64,000 nt of DNA, from positions 34,556,166 to 34,620,165 of the forward strand of contig OZ022508.1 of NCBI GenBank assembly GCA_963989385.1, given 5' to 3'. Below the pieces are notes generated by a model, which did no database searches, was not told the origin of the DNA, and was given only the letters and a program-made list of their open reading frames with translations. How positions within the stretch are numbered: the stretch's first letter is position 1; each line of letters begins with the position of its first letter. Position numbers and translations under genes: made by a program. Below, piece after piece: positions 1-12,354 of this stretch. This DNA is from Ctena decussata. Its lineage: Eukaryota; Mollusca; Bivalvia; Lucinida; Lucinidae.

Positions 1-165
1 CTTTTGGCAAGCTTGCCACAAGCTTGCGCATGCTTGTCTGTGCAAGCTTGCATTGGCAAGCTTGCGCATGCTTCTTATACATGGTGGAGGCTTTTAAGAT
101 TATGGCATGCTTGCGCAAGCTTGCACACTCTGCAAGCTTGCGCATGCTTGCTGCAAGCTTGCCCC
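1..165. repeat. Minisatellite of CAAGCTTGCGCATGCTTG units
   Basis: Many imperfect copies of GCAAGCTTGCGCATGCTTG, itself made of the palindromes AAGCTT, GCATGC and TTGCGCAA. The same motif recurs at 2039-2225. Confidence 0.85.
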
Positions 166-2038
166 ACTGCAGAAATAAACAGAAAACTAAAAAATTAAAC
201 ATATAAAATCTTTATTCATTCATTAACTCATTACATGATATTTACATGTAATGATAATAATTAATATAGAATAATGCCATTTCAAGATTTTAAACCCAGT
301 TAGAGCATTCTGTGTTAAGGTGTATATCCATGGTAACAAATCAGATTCCTTTGCTTCTTGTAATCAAACGTAACATCAACTTCTTAATATGTTCATCTTT
401 AGTATATGATACTGCAAATCTTCTACACATAGTTTTAGCACTCTTTAGCCCTAAATGCTAGCTCTGGTTTTCCATTATGTAAAGGAAAACAGCACATTCT
501 GATATCCAGATAAGACTGTTCCAACTCAGGGTGTACAAAGTTTGCAGCAGTGTGTCAGTTCATTGTAGTTATATTTTCACAGTCAGATCCATAGTTGTTC
601 TAAGCACAGAAAGAAATCAGATTGTATATTAAAAATAAATCCTTCCTTGCACTAGAATACAGCTAGCATCATCCACTGGATTCTGTTTGATTTTCCTCAT
701 ACCTTTTAACATCTGTAAATAAAAAATGACAGTTTTAAACTAAATGGACCTGGAAATCAATGCTTATAACTGCTGAATTGCTTGTACATTATAAATTATG
801 TTGTAGAGCTGATTAATATGATTAGTTTTTGTTCAAACATTATACCTTACTTTTGGACACAGACCCTGAAATTTATGTCTTGTACTCATACATGCAAGAT
901 TTCCTGAGACCTAATTGTGACTTAAAGTCTAAACTTATTTCTGTTATTTTTTTTAGAAATGGTCTACAACCACTGTTAAACCACTTTTAAATCTTTTACT
1001 AAGTCTTTATTTAAGTACATGTAAATATCATTTGCACCAACAATCTCTTATGATATTTACAGTTTCAACAGCTGCAATTTATTGTTGAAATACTGCATTT
1101 TTGTGCATTAGATGTTAAAATGAGATAAAAAAAAAACAGCGGACTTACCTTTAGTATCTTGGTCTGTGCTTTTCATCATTTACAACCAAACATAGCATTC
1201 AAAAATCCAAATTTTCCAAACCAAGGACAAGACAGAGCACATATAATCTCCTGTTTATCAGTCCATTTCTACTTGAAAACTGGAGCAAAATGTGTTGGAC
1301 CAAATTTGTTAATGATCCACAATGCCTGTCCCAGTAGGGGATCTATGTCAGACTGGTACTTCTAGACCATTATAGCGATATCTTGTTTCGTCCTGCTGGA
1401 GATTTCAGTAGCAACTGCATGCATAATTGAACCAACCTGTTGACCATGCTGTGTAAATTTGCAATATCCTTTATCTCTGCATTAAAATACATGCACACAA
1501 ACCTGCAGGTATACCCAGACCTACCTGCGGGTTGTGGACTTTTCAAATGCAGGTTGCTTTATGCAAGGTTTTCTGTAGTCTGTAAATCAAAGTTTTTCGC
1601 ACTAAACTAGTTAAATAAGTCAGCTAGGAGCATATTGAAAGCTCTAGAGAAAATAAGCAATGTTTGTATTTCTCCACTAACAGGAAACCTTAAAAAATGT
1701 AAAAAAAATAAAGCTAGTGGTTGCTCATTCATAAAAGGAAAAATAGAAGAAATTTTTCTGTCCTGTGAAAAACTATAAGATTTTGTTTTAGTGTAAGTCA
1801 GTTATAGTCTGGAAGTCAATTATACCTTTAGTGTGAGTAACAAAGTTTCATTTACATTCTCCTACCAAATTATTTAATTTGTATATTAAAATAATCAACA
1901 GATAGTTTAAAATAATAAAATACTGGGAGTCCATTTCTTGCAGAAATATTTAAAGTCAGAAGTCTTCCAGAAATACTCTAAGTCCAAACTCTTGAAGGAA
2001 TAAACAAAGTCCAAACTCATGCTGAAAAAGTTTAAGTA
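166..2038. other. AT-rich non-coding stretch between two related minisatellites
   Basis: No supported coding, RNA gene or clear repeat. It is bracketed by the 1-165 and 2039-2225 arrays, and CTTTTAAGATTAT near 88 is matched in reverse by ATAATCTTAAGAT near 2095, so the block could be a TIR-bounded unit. Confidence 0.4.
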
Positions 2039-2225
2039 TAAGCTTGCGCCAGTGCATGCTTGCACAAGCATGCACATGCTTGCGCAAGCTTGCAATAATC
2101 TTAAGATTTTCAACTTTTATCCCTGCATGCTTGCGCAAGCTTGCAGTTAGCTGGCCGCATGCTTAGACTGTATATTTTAGCATGCACAAGCTTGTGGCAT
2201 GCTTGCCACAAGCATGTAGCAAGCT
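2039..2225. repeat. Second copy of the AAGCTTGCGCATGC minisatellite
   Basis: Repeated GCATGCTTGCGCAAGCTTGC motifs, partly inverted relative to those at 1-165. Confidence 0.8.
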
Positions 2226-2257
2226 AGCGTTTTGGTTTGGGAATTTTTCTTATTTTT

Positions 2258-4529
2258 AGCTCACCTGAGCCGAAGGCTCAGAGGTGAGCTTATAGGATGG
2301 GAGTCGAGCCGTCGTCCGTCCGTGCGTGCGTGCGTGCGTGGGTGCGTGGGTGCGTCAACACTGTCAAACATTAATATCTCAGAAACCAGTGGGCTGACTG
2401 CAATCAAATTTTATCTGAAGCATCATTGGGGTGGGGGAAAGGCTGCATTAGGTTTTGGTGCAGATCAGCTCAGAACTCTGGTTTCCATGGCAACAGATAG
2501 CCCCCATAGGGTTATAATGGGGAAAACGGCGTCATCACATTTTCTCGACTGTTTTTGATTAGATCCTTATCATACTTGCAGGTAATGGTGACATACATAA
2601 GAGCTTGGATGAGTTCGAAATTTGGCCGGATTCGAGCACAGACTACGGAGTTAGCTGCCCTTGAGCGTTTGAAAAAAATCCCATAGGGTTATAATGGGGA
2701 AAATGGCGTCATCACGTTTTCTCAACTGTTTTTGCTTAGATCCTTATCATACTTGCAGGCAATGATGACATACATAAGAGCTTGGATGAGTTCGAAATTT
2801 GGCCGGATTCGAGCACAGACTACTGAGTTAGCTGCCCTTGAGCGTTTGAAAAAAATCCCATAGTGTTATAATGGAGAAAACAACGTCATCACATATTTTT
2901 AGAAAAACTTTGTCATCGCTCTATTGCCTACATTTCTCAACGGATTTTGAAATAACTTCACACAAATGTAGGGCATGACAATATCTCGAGCAAGTTCGAC
3001 TTTCAGGATGCTGCGCCCAAGGTCAAGGTCACTGTGGCTATTTTTAGAAAAACTTTGTCAGCGCTCTAGCACCTACATTTCTCAATGGATTTTAAAATAA
3101 CTTAAAACAAATGTAGGGCATGACAATATCTCGAGCAAGTTTGACTTCTAGGATGCTGCGCCCAAGGTCAAGGTCACTGTGGCTATTTTTAGACAAACTT
3201 TGTCAGCGCTCTAGCACCTACATTTCTCAGCAGATTTTAAAATAACTTCACACAAATGAAGGGCATGACAATATCTCGTGCAAGTTTGACTTTCAGGGTG
3301 CTGCACCCAAGGTCAAGGTCACTGTGGCTATTTTTAGAAAAACTTGGTTATCGCTCTAGCGCCTACATTTCTCAACGGATTTTAAATCAACTTCACACAA
3401 ATGTAGGGCATGACAATATCTCGAACAAGTTTGACTTCCAGGATGCTGCGCTTAAGGTCAAGGTCACTGTGGCTATTTTTAGAAAAACTTTGTCAGCGCT
3501 CTAGCACCTACATTTTTCAATGGATTTTAAAATAAATTCACACAAATGTAGGGCATGACAGTATCTCGAGCAAGTTCGACTTTCAGGGTGCTGTGCCCAA
3601 GGTCAAGGTCACTGTGGCTATTTTTAGAAAAACTTTGTCATCGCCCTAGCACCTTCATTTCTCCATGGATTTTGAAATAACTTGACACAAATGTAGGGTA
3701 TGACAATAGCTCGAGCAAGTTCGACTTTCAGGATGCTGTGCCCAAGGTCAAGGTCACTGTGGCTATTTTTAGAAAAACTTTGTCATTGCTCTAGCACCTA
3801 CATTTCTCAATGGATTTTGAAATAGCTTCACACAAATGTAGGGCATGACAATATCTCGAGCAAGTTTGCCTTTCAGGGTGCTGCAATAAAGGTTCTTGAT
3901 TAGATCCTTATCATACTTGCAGGTAATGATGACATACATAAGAGCTTGGATGAGTTCGAAATTTGGCCGGATTTGAGCACAGACTACGGAGTTAGCTGCC
4001 TTTGAGCGTTTGAAAAAAATCCCATAGTCTTATAATGGAGAAAACAACGTCATCACATTTTCATTTTTCATCGAATCCTCTTCATACTTGCAGGTAATGA
4101 GGATATGCATAAAAGCTTGGATTAGTTAGCACTTCGGCTAGATCCCACCACTGACTATGGAGTACCTGCCCTGAGCATCCAAAAAATCAATGTCGCCACT
4201 TTTTCTTGGTTTCTACTGATCCGATCCTTTTCAAACTTGCAGGTAATGAGGAAATGCATAATATCTTAAACAAGTTCAAATTTTCGGCAGATCAGGCCAA
4301 CCGCTACGAAGTTAGCTGCCCTTGACAGCTCTGTCTATTGTGCTCTTGATCGGATACTTTTTAAACTTGCATATATTAAATGAGGGCATACATAATGTTT
4401 TGGATGAGTTTAATTTTCAGCCTGATTGGACCACTGACTGTGGAGTTAGCTGCCCTTGAGCATCTTAAATATCCCTATAGGTTACAATGTCTCTCAGGTG
4501 AGCAATTGTTGCCCTTTGGGCTACTTGTT
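2258..4529 (+). mobile_element. Helentron-like non-autonomous element 1
   Basis: Starts AGCTCACCTGAGC-CGAA-GGCTCAG (hairpin) after a T-run. Ends CTCAGGTGAGC, then hairpin GCCCTTTGGGC, then CTTGTT. GCTCACCTGAG and CTCAGGTGAGC are perfect inverted subterminal repeats. Interior: about 175-bp repeats (ATCCTTATCATACTTGCAGG at about 2563, 2740, 3905) and a 145-bp satellite. No transposase or Rep/Helicase ORF. The class assignment is inferred from structure. Confidence 0.7.
2925..3890 (+). repeat. 145-bp tandem repeat inside element 1
   Basis: AAGGTCAAGGTCACTGTGG recurs every 145 bp (about 3019, 3164, 3309, 3454, 3599, 3744), each unit with CTTTGTCAGCGCTCTAGCAC and ACAATATCTCGAGCAAGTT. Confidence 0.9.
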
Positions 4530-5415
4530 CATTGAAACCATATATTGTGAGCCTTCATCTGAACTGTCTTGTCAAGACGGTTCAGATGAGGGGTCACAAC
4601 ATACGTTATTATCCAGAATTAACAAAAAATAACCCTAATTATCACCAAATACCCCCTCTTATAAGCTCTAATTAAGGAATGAGGAAAATACAAGTAAAAG
4701 TGTACCACTGGACTCGCACTCTCTAGAAATTCAGTGATTCTTTCCTACTGAATTCCAGTGAAATTCCAGCAAAACTTAGTTTTGCCGGAATTCTGCTGGA
4801 ATCCAGTGGGACAATTCACATAGAAAAATATCAGTGTATTTCAGAGCTCTAGATAAGAGGGGTATTTGATGATAATTGAGGGATAATTTTTTTTATTTCT
4901 CATTGAAACCATATGTTGTGACCCCTCATCTGAACCGTCTCGTCGAGACGGTTCAGATGAGGGGTCACAATGTATGCTTTTATGTAGAATTAACAAAAAA
5001 TTATCCCTAATTATCACCAAATACCCCCTTTTATCTTAAGCTCTGATTAAGGAATGAGGAAAATACAAGTAAAAGTGTACCACTGGAATCACACTCTCTG
5101 GAAATTCAGTGAATCTTTCCTACTGAATTCCAGTGAAATTCCAGCAAAACTTAGTTTTGCCGGAATTCTGCTGGAATCCAGTGGCACAATTCACATAGAA
5201 AAATATCAGTGTATTTCAGAGCTCTAGATAAGAGGGGTATTTGATGATAATTAAGGATAATTTTTCTTATTTCTCATCGAAACCATATGTTGTGACCCCT
5301 TATCTGAACCGTCTCGTCGAGACGGTTCAGATGAGGGGTCACAATGTATGCTTTTATGTAGAATTAACAAAAATTATCCCTAATTATCACCAAATACTCC
5401 CTCTTATCTAGGGCT
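4530..5415. repeat. Three tandem copies (about 373 bp) of palindromic MITE family D
   Basis: Hairpin cores TGACCCCTCATCTGAACCGT...ACGGTTCAGATGAGGGGTCA are centred near 4570, 4942 and 5316. They are separated by near-identical spacers with a second palindrome (GAATTCCAGTGAAATTCCAG) and the flanking motif GAGCTCTAGATAAGAGGGGT. Other single copies are at 11740-11945, 21800-21935 and 28895-29100. Confidence 0.88.
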
Positions 5416-5459
5416 CTGCTGGGCCTAGGCTGGTCTTAAATAATTTAACTCAGTGTTAT

Positions 5460-5663
5460 ACATGATGATGATGGATGACTTGTGATTTTACGTCCTTTTC
5501 AACAGTATTTCAGTTATATCAGGACGATGGGACAGTGATAATGAAAGGCTGTGTGCATTGGAACCCCTTTTACGGTAGAAAAGATTCTCGCGTCAAGCTG
5601 GACTCGAACCCGGTCCACTAGTTCAGTAGGCCAGCGCTTAACCCACTGAGCTACTGGGGCTCC
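5460..5663 (-). mobile_element. tRNA-derived SINE (family S1)
   Basis: Read on the minus strand: tRNA-like head with box A-like TAGCTCAGTGGGTTAAGCGC and box B-like GGGTTCGAGTCC, then a body shared with 13352-13548 (ATATCAGGACGATGGGA on the plus strand) and a tail ending in a TCATCCATCA-like sequence. The head does not fold as a functional tRNA with an intact acceptor stem. Confidence 0.75.
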
Positions 5664-6054
5664 TGTGTTATACATAAACATGGGTTCAGTCTAACATAAA
5701 GCTGATTTAGCCTGAGATGAGTGTTGGGTGAAAGAAAAAAATGATCGATGATCATAGTTTAATAAAGATAATAGATAAATAATATGACAGAGATATATTT
5801 TGTTTACAATACAGCTATATAGGTCAGTTGTAGAACTGAAAATGCCAATAGAGATTGATGACTATCTAATTTACATAAAGTTTTTCAAGTACAAAGAGAA
5901 TATTATTGTATATTATGATAATTGTTTCTACTGATGTTTTATACTGTACAGAAGATCTAGGGGTCACAGTGGTGCCTGACAAATTGACTTCTGAGACTTG
6001 GGTCTCTCCAGTTTAATGGCAGCTCCAGCAAGTTGTGGGTTTATTTAATTGGTT

Positions 6055-6720
6055 ATCCCCTTGGGGATAACCATATTAAGATAGGAATTCGTACTTGATT
6101 GTACGCCGTTTCCTTTTGCTTTGCTTTCGCCGTTTCCTACAGGTCCCACTATCTCCGGGTACTTCTACATTTGGCACACCCAGCTATAGGGTTCTCGCCA
6201 GCGCCAGCATCGCTAATGCATGACCTTAATAGCTTATATCTTAAAACCTTATACAAACAGTTACCTGAAAGTTCTGTTAGCACTTTACAGTGCAGATAAA
6301 TTCTACTTGATTAACGCTTAATGCAGGTTCCACTATTTACCGGTACTTGCTCCCAAAGTTTGGCGCACCCAGCTGCAGGGTCCCTTCCAGCATTGCTAAG
6401 ACATGAGCTGTAAAACTTATCCTGAAGACTTCTTCTCGCCTAATACAAGCACTTACCAGAGAGTACAGTCCACTTACGAAGAGCCATTACTAAACAGTAC
6501 AGGTCATCAAACAAAAGTTAATAGCACTGAAGCTCACCTGTTACAATCAATCACTACACAAAAAGAAAAAAACTGTCAAACTCGCCACTTACCTACAGCT
6601 TCAACAAATCCAAGAATACAATAAAATTAACTTGTATTGCTGCCATTTTTTCTGCTTTACCACTTGCATCTTATATATTCATTTGCTAAGGGATAACCTC
6701 TCAAGCTTTTTCAAAAGCTA
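6055..6720. repeat. Diverged direct repeat flanked by GGGGATAACC/GGGATAACC
   Basis: Two diverged copies of a block containing AGGT(C/T)CCACTAT, CACCCAGCT and ...CAGCATCGCTAA occur at about 6095-6250 and 6305-6430. No coding content is supported despite short open frames. Confidence 0.5.
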
Positions 6721-6767
6721 AACTTGTTAAATAACTTAGGCTGGTTCCACTTTTCTATAGGCATTGC

Positions 6768-7018
6768 CACGGGGGTAATACCAATTTGGCTACCTGTGCT
6801 TTCGACCGAGTCAGTCAATTACCATGTGCAAAAGTGGCTGTCAACTGAGACAATTGACAGCAGTATCAGCTTGGTCGACAGCCATTAATAGTACATGTAG
6901 TACCATTTACCGTCATTGGTAATGCTTACGATCATATTGATTATTCTCGGTCGAAAGCCAATTTGTATAGTACAAACTCGGTCGAAAGCACAGTCAGCCA
7001 AATTGATATTACCCCCGT
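6768..7018. mobile_element. TIR MITE, CACGGGGGTAAT ends
   Basis: Left end CACGGGGGTAATACCAATTT and right end AAATTGATATTACCCCCGTG are inverted. The interior contains repeats of CTCGGTCGAAAGC. Confidence 0.75.
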
Positions 7019-7326
7019 GATTGCTTCTAATTTGAAATAGTTATAGACTGGTTTTGATTTTCAGTAGATGGAGAATAGTAATCACTGCTTATATGATTAT
7101 TCGAATCCATTTGAAAGTACCGGGTACTGCCTGTTAGATGGGTTTGAATCCCTTTGAAAGTACTGCCTGTTAGATTAAAACAAGATATGGGTTTGAATCC
7201 CTTTGAAAATGAATATTTGAAGCCAGGGCTGAACCTTCCAGCGTGAGAGAGACAGTGGGTGTCACAGTCAGATAAATTGACAACAAATCGAAACCATTCA
7301 TTCCATACATAAACAAATTCACACAC

Positions 7327-7547
7327 TTTTAACTCTTAGTAAGCACCAAAAAGCAGACGACAAAATTTACATCTGCAAAAAAAATAAGAAAAATGCCTTG
7401 TCCAAGACATTTCATATTTAGAACTAAAAGACGAGAGGGCAAACAGTGTAGAGTCACATGAGCCGCCTCATCAGGATCTACGTTGTTTGCAAATTATGGT
7501 GCTTTCGATCGTCACTGGTGCTTAAAGTGTTAATACATGAATACGTG
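7327..7547. repeat. Palindromic MITE family C
   Basis: AGCACCAAAAAGCAGACGAC at the left, GAGCCGCCTCATCAGGATCT in the centre, reverse of the left end at the right. Further copies are at 9598-9800, 14335-14548, 31190-31365, 48280-48450, 62565-62775 and 63650-63860. Confidence 0.8.
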
Positions 7548-7799
7548 TAGCCTAATTCTGATGTCTATTTCGTGGTATGAAAGAAGCCCGAAAACAACCC
7601 CATATTTTACTACCTCACCTGCTTATTCACGAAGCACACCTGGGAAGGGTATTATCATGTAAATCCCTTTGATAAGCCTGTGGGAGATGTTGTATAATAT
7701 TGTCAATTTATAACAAGGTAACAAATTGGCCTTGTGAAAGATAGAATGGGTGAATGGGTGTTTAGGCTAGGTATTCGGAGAGGCGAGCCCTAGCGAACA

Positions 7800-7856
7800 T
7801 TGCAGATCTGGATCAGACTGCTCCTGAGGAGCAGTCTGATCTTGGTCTGCAATGTT
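7800..7856. repeat. Hairpin MITE family B core
   Basis: TGGATCAGACTGCTCCT / AGGAGCAGTCTGATC inverted pair. Confidence 0.8.
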
Positions 7857-7870
7857 TGCTATATTGCTGA

Positions 7871-8934
7871 CAGTGTTTTACAGACCTGTATTGCTGGATT
7901 GTAAACTCCACTTGTTAAAAAAAAATCCAACCATTATGGTAATTGGTTAGATGGTCCCAGCTATTTAGGGCAGTTGCGGTAATTGATTCATTGTATGAAA
8001 TTTAAAATTTTAACAAGGTTTGGAAGGGTATGAAAGCATAGATGAAAAATCGGCTGATTGAATAATTGATTTACTTCTTGTTAATCGAAAATACTATTAT
8101 ACAAGAGAAAATATTGGGACATATAATTTTGTGTGAGCAAACAGTGGGGACATGGATCAGTGTGCTTCTCATATACATGCAGTCTCACTCTGTTAAGGGT
8201 TTGTACTATTTGCCATTGTGGTACCATTTTTAACTCCTTACTGGTAAAAGATTGTACAAATTTAAACACTGAAAGTATTAAAAAAATCAAAGTACAATGT
8301 AGTTGCCTTCTAGTCTTTGAGTTCTCACTGGATTAAACATTTTTTAAAAATTTTACAGAAGTAAATTTTTGTAGTCAATAGTCTGAGGGATAGGGGCCAC
8401 TGTTATAGGTAATTACGGCGCTACCAATTTTTAAATTGAAAATAAATCAGATTTGAATTTAAGATGTAACAAAACTTAAAAAGGTAACATTTGTTTAGCT
8501 CAGGGCCAACAGCATAGGATCATTGAAGGAGTGATGGCTAACCATCATGATCATTGCATCACTATTCCCTGTATACCCTATTCTCCCCTTTAAACCTCCC
8601 TGCCCCTATAAGCACCCTCCTCTACTATTATACAAAGTCTAGAATAGAAAAAAGGAACTTGCCATTGATCATTTTTTGCTTGAATCAGCCATTAGAAGAA
8701 ATTAATCTGCATTCAAATTGCTGCAAAAACAGGTATAATTTGTTATATAAGATGTTCTGTAGACAGCTAACTATACAAGTTTATGTTTCTGCCACGTGCA
8801 GGAAGAGATAATAATGATAATAGCATGTGTTAATGCTTCAGATAAATTTTTGTCATTTTTGCAATTTTTACAAGAAAATTGAAGAGTTTTGATGCGTTGC
8901 ATCTCTAGGCAATTGGCCTTGCTACATGTGCAAA
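7871..8934. other. No recognisable feature
   Basis: AT-rich non-coding sequence. I see no gene, RNA or well-bounded repeat. Confidence 0.4.
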
Positions 8935-8938
8935 CAGT

Positions 8939-8990
8939 GAAGACTCTGATCAGACTGCGCATTTAAATGCACAGTCTAATAAGAGTCTTC
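8939..8990. repeat. Hairpin MITE family B variant
   Basis: GAAGACTCTGATCAGACTGC and its inverted copy ending AGAGTCTTC. Confidence 0.7.
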
Positions 8991-9314
8991 TCTGTTGCAT
9001 AAGCTCTTTGGATCCTTACAGGGATCAAAATACAAGGCATTGGTAAGTCTTTTTGGATGAAGAGGCTGATTTGAGTCGTCACTTTTTGAACGTTCATAAT
9101 CATGTGGCCCCTTTTCTTTTTCGTCAAATCGTTTTGTCACATGGTTTACGACTGTATTATTGCTTATGAAATGATGTTATATCCACATTAAGTTTAATAT
9201 GGGAATTCTGATCTCAATTATGGGTGTACAGCATGGAAAAATGTACTATTGAATATTTAGCAGTTGCACAGTAAGCTAACTTTCCACAGTTGTGGACTGC
9301 CTATGACAGCTACA

Positions 9315-9505
9315 AGTGTCCAAGTGGCCGAATGGTTAGCACTCCTCCCACATTCGGTTCATGGGGTTGCCGGTTCAAGTCCAGCTGGAGGCGAGCTTGT
9401 GACCAAAGTTTTGTGGCATTTCATTGCACAGAACCCTTCATAATCATCCTCCCATCATCCTGATATGACTGAAATAGTGTTGGAAAGGAGGTAAAACTGC
9501 TAAGT
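9315..9505 (+). mobile_element. tRNA-Ser-like-headed SINE
   Basis: Head GTGTCCAAGTGGCCGAATGG resembles a class II tRNA 5' half, with box B-like GCCGGTTCAAGTCC. The body has CATCCTGATATGACTGAAAT, shared with the S1 SINEs. Confidence 0.7.
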
Positions 9506-9597
9506 CTTCAGTCAGTGGGTTGCAAAGAGAGACAATTTTTCCCTTTGTTAGGGAAGAAAGGAGGGTAGTGGAATTCCATTTGAAAAATATGTATTTC

Positions 9598-9800
9598 CGT
9601 CTTCCCTATGCGGTGCTGCTAATCTTTAATGCGCCAAAAAGCAGACGACAAATTTACGTCTGCAGAATTTTAAAAAATGTCTCGTCCAAGAGATATCATA
9701 TTGAGAATTTGAACACTAGAGGACAAACAGTGTAGATCTACACTGTTTGCCAATTCAACAATTTTAATTTTCTGTTCTGTTCTGTTCAATTTTTGGTGCT
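9598..9800. repeat. MITE family C copy
   Basis: Contains AAAAAGCAGACGACAAATTT, CAAACAGTGTAGATC and the closing inverted end. Confidence 0.75.
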
Positions 9801-10894
9801 TTAAGGGCTAATAAACACCCCAAGGGTATTGCAATTTACATGTACATCTTCTATAAATGACAGCCGTGATAAAAATTTTTAGCAATGTATAGAAAAATAA
9901 ATAATAAATAAAAAAAATTGGTGGTGACAGGTCTATAAAGCCAGTATGGCCAATTTTGTCACAAAGAAAATGGGGGGTGCTTATTAGAGATGAGCATTTA
10001 TTGGAAGAAATACATTATTTTTCTTTCTGATATTGGTCAAGGGAGACAATTCAGTTAAGTCCCACAATATATTAAATGGACTTTTCCGTACACACAAAGT
10101 CCTTGTCTTTGATTGGTCACATTTACCAAGCTGCATACTGCATGTTAATAGAACTGACCCAGACTGTCTGAATTATATGGGGCTTTTTTGTTGGTGTTTT
10201 TAACACAAAAACATGGCCTTGTAATTTGCAGACAGACAAAAATTGAACAGCAAAAATACTGTTAACAGTAGTTTAACCTTAAGCATACCATATTTTATGG
10301 AAAACAAAAAACAACATAGAAATAGTGCTTCTCTGGTACTCTGATCAGGGTCTGCAGCTACCAGTATATAATAAATCTATCCATTAGCCACTCAACCCAC
10401 AGGAGCTGGTTCAACTTATGCTGATTTATTTGTGAATTTGAGTTGCCTTAAATAGTTGAAAAGTTCTCGATTTTGCTATTTCATAATAAAGCCGTAATAA
10501 AACAGTTAATGAAAACTTCACTAAAATAATAGATGTAAAAATTTTCCAGTTTACGGCACCCTTTCCTGAAGATGGGGTTCGAGGCTTATTCTGAGATAAT
10601 TTCAAAAACGTATGTTGTGACCCTTCATAAGAATGGTCTTGGTGAGGCGTCACAACCTATTTTTTATGGAGAATTGGAAAATTATCTCTGTTACCCCTTT
10701 GTTACATGGAACACAGCTGAAAGCAGCACTTACAATAATATGCTAAGAGATAACAAGATTTGGCTTTCTGTCAGAAAGAACTTGTAAATCCAGGTCTGGA
10801 ATTAGGAGAGAAACATAAATTGCCATGTTCTTGACAAGAAAATTCTGGGTTGATATTTTGGCAGCAGTGAGAGAAAAGGGGCCTCATAGTGTAT

Positions 10895-10962
10895 GCAAAC
10901 TGTGCTGACTCAGATCAGCCTGCACATCTGTGCAGGCTGATTTGAGTCTTCACAGTTTGCAG
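10895..10962. repeat. Hairpin MITE (family E type)
   Basis: GACTCAGATCAGCCTGCACA / TGTGCAGGCTGATTTGAGTC inverted pair flanked by CAAACTGTG/CACAGTTTG. Confidence 0.75.
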
Positions 10963-11044
10963 GAATTGTCTGCGAATTCTAAAGAATTTGACACACATTA
11001 AAATTTATTGAAAAAAATGAAGAGTTAAGATGAAGATTTAATTA

Positions 11045-11285
11045 AGGTGCACATGTATGGTACCCCCCTCCCCACTGTTTTTCGATCATTTTTACAAAGG
11101 GGAACAATTTTCCCGACTTCCTATTTCCTTTCTTGGATAAAGAAGCCCTTCCAAATGATGAGCAACTCTTGGAGAAAAGAATTTGCTCCTATAGGAGCAA
11201 ATTCTTTTCTTGAAGAGTTGATCTCCATTTGAAAGGGAAGAAAAATGAAAGTGGTCCCTGGAAGTGTATCCACTCTCTTTAAAGT
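11045..11285. repeat. Palindromic MITE family A
   Basis: Core AAAGAATTTGCTCCT / AGGAGCAAATTCTTT at about 11175-11210 with complementary flanks. This is the commonest repeat in the window. Confidence 0.85.
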
Positions 11286-11739
11286 AAAGATCAGTCTTTG
11301 CTGTTATATAGGCTGATATGAATGTTCCCTGCTCGATGCTTATACCTGGTGTAAGACAGCTTTTCTCATGTTTTTCATGGCATATGTATGTTATTTCATT
11401 ACTATCTAGTAACTATGCTGCAGTTACCTGCACATGCTGGGAGGTCTGTAGGTCAAATTGACTAGTATGCGGGCTGCTGGTTGCGGGCTGCTGGGTGCAA
11501 ATTATTGAGTGAAAAGCTGCATTTATATATTTCATGCATTTTATGTTATCTTAATTCCTTCTCTACTCTCAATCGCTTATATAGTAATGATAACTTAACA
11601 AAATGGCGACTCTGTCTGTAGGTCAGCTCTTGAGAGTATTATCAGCTGCAAAGAGATCATTCTTGATTTTCACTTCCCTGCTCCAAAATTTCAGGACCCT
11701 TTCTTCCGTATGAAACAGAAAAGTGACAGAAGCATACCA

Positions 11740-11945
11740 TATCAGAGCTCCAGATAAGAAGGGTAACAGAGATAATTCAAAGATAACTTTTGTAATCTCT
11801 CAACAAAAACATATGTTGTGACCCCTCATTAGAACTGTGTCTGCAAGACGGTTCTAATGAGGGGTCACAAGATATGTTTTAATGGAAAAATAAGGAAAAT
11901 TATCCATAAATTATTCCTGTTAGCCCTTCTTATCCGGAGCTCTGA
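11740..11945. repeat. MITE family D single copy
   Basis: AGAGCTCCAGATAAGAAGGG left flank; core TGACCCCTCATTAGAACTGT / ACGGTTCTAATGAGGGGTCA; inverted right flank TCCGGAGCTCTG. Confidence 0.85.
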
Positions 11946-12222
11946 TAAATGCACTGCGTGGTGGACATTCCGATAAGGGCAATAAATGACATATTACATG
12001 TATTTTGGCAGTCTGAAGTCAGTTTAACGGGGTCATTATTAGAGCATTTATTGGAAGTTATATGGTTACCAAATATTGGATACATGCATGCAAATATACA
12101 AAGATACTGACTCTGATACTAGAAAAAAATGTGGATGTGCTTGGGACCTCTGTGTCGACTGGGTTTGTAATAGGGACAAATACGATAAATAATCTGTCTT
12201 TTATCTTTTCATTTTTTTACAG

Positions 12223-12354
12223 GGATACCTCAGCAGCCAGTAAGCCATTGCCCACAAGATTATTTCACCTGTTGGAATCAGCAGTGTTTGCGTCTTGACT
12301 GGGTTTGCGATGGGGACAATGACTGCGGAGATGACAGTGACGAACTCATGTGCC
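12223..12354 (+). CDS. LRP4: LRP4 exon 1 (visible): LDLa module 1
   Basis: Acceptor TTTTTTTACAG, donor GTAAGTAT; phase 1 at both ends. Encodes a six-cysteine LDLa module with calcium-box motif [13 protein letters not shown]. It most resembles the second LDLa of vertebrate LRP4 (W-V-C-D-G-D-N-D-C), so an earlier LDLa exon and the signal-peptide exon probably lie upstream. The donor is followed by a donor-derived minisatellite. Confidence 0.93.

Noticed and set aside
2232..2558. 108-codon open frame at the start of the first large repeat
   Set aside because: It covers the terminal hairpin and a GTGCGTGC simple repeat of the Helentron-like element; no coding support.
5590..5663. tRNA gene on the minus strand (and the one at 13352-13425)
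   Set aside because: Box A and B-like sequences are present but arms do not pair fully, and both continue into a shared SINE body.
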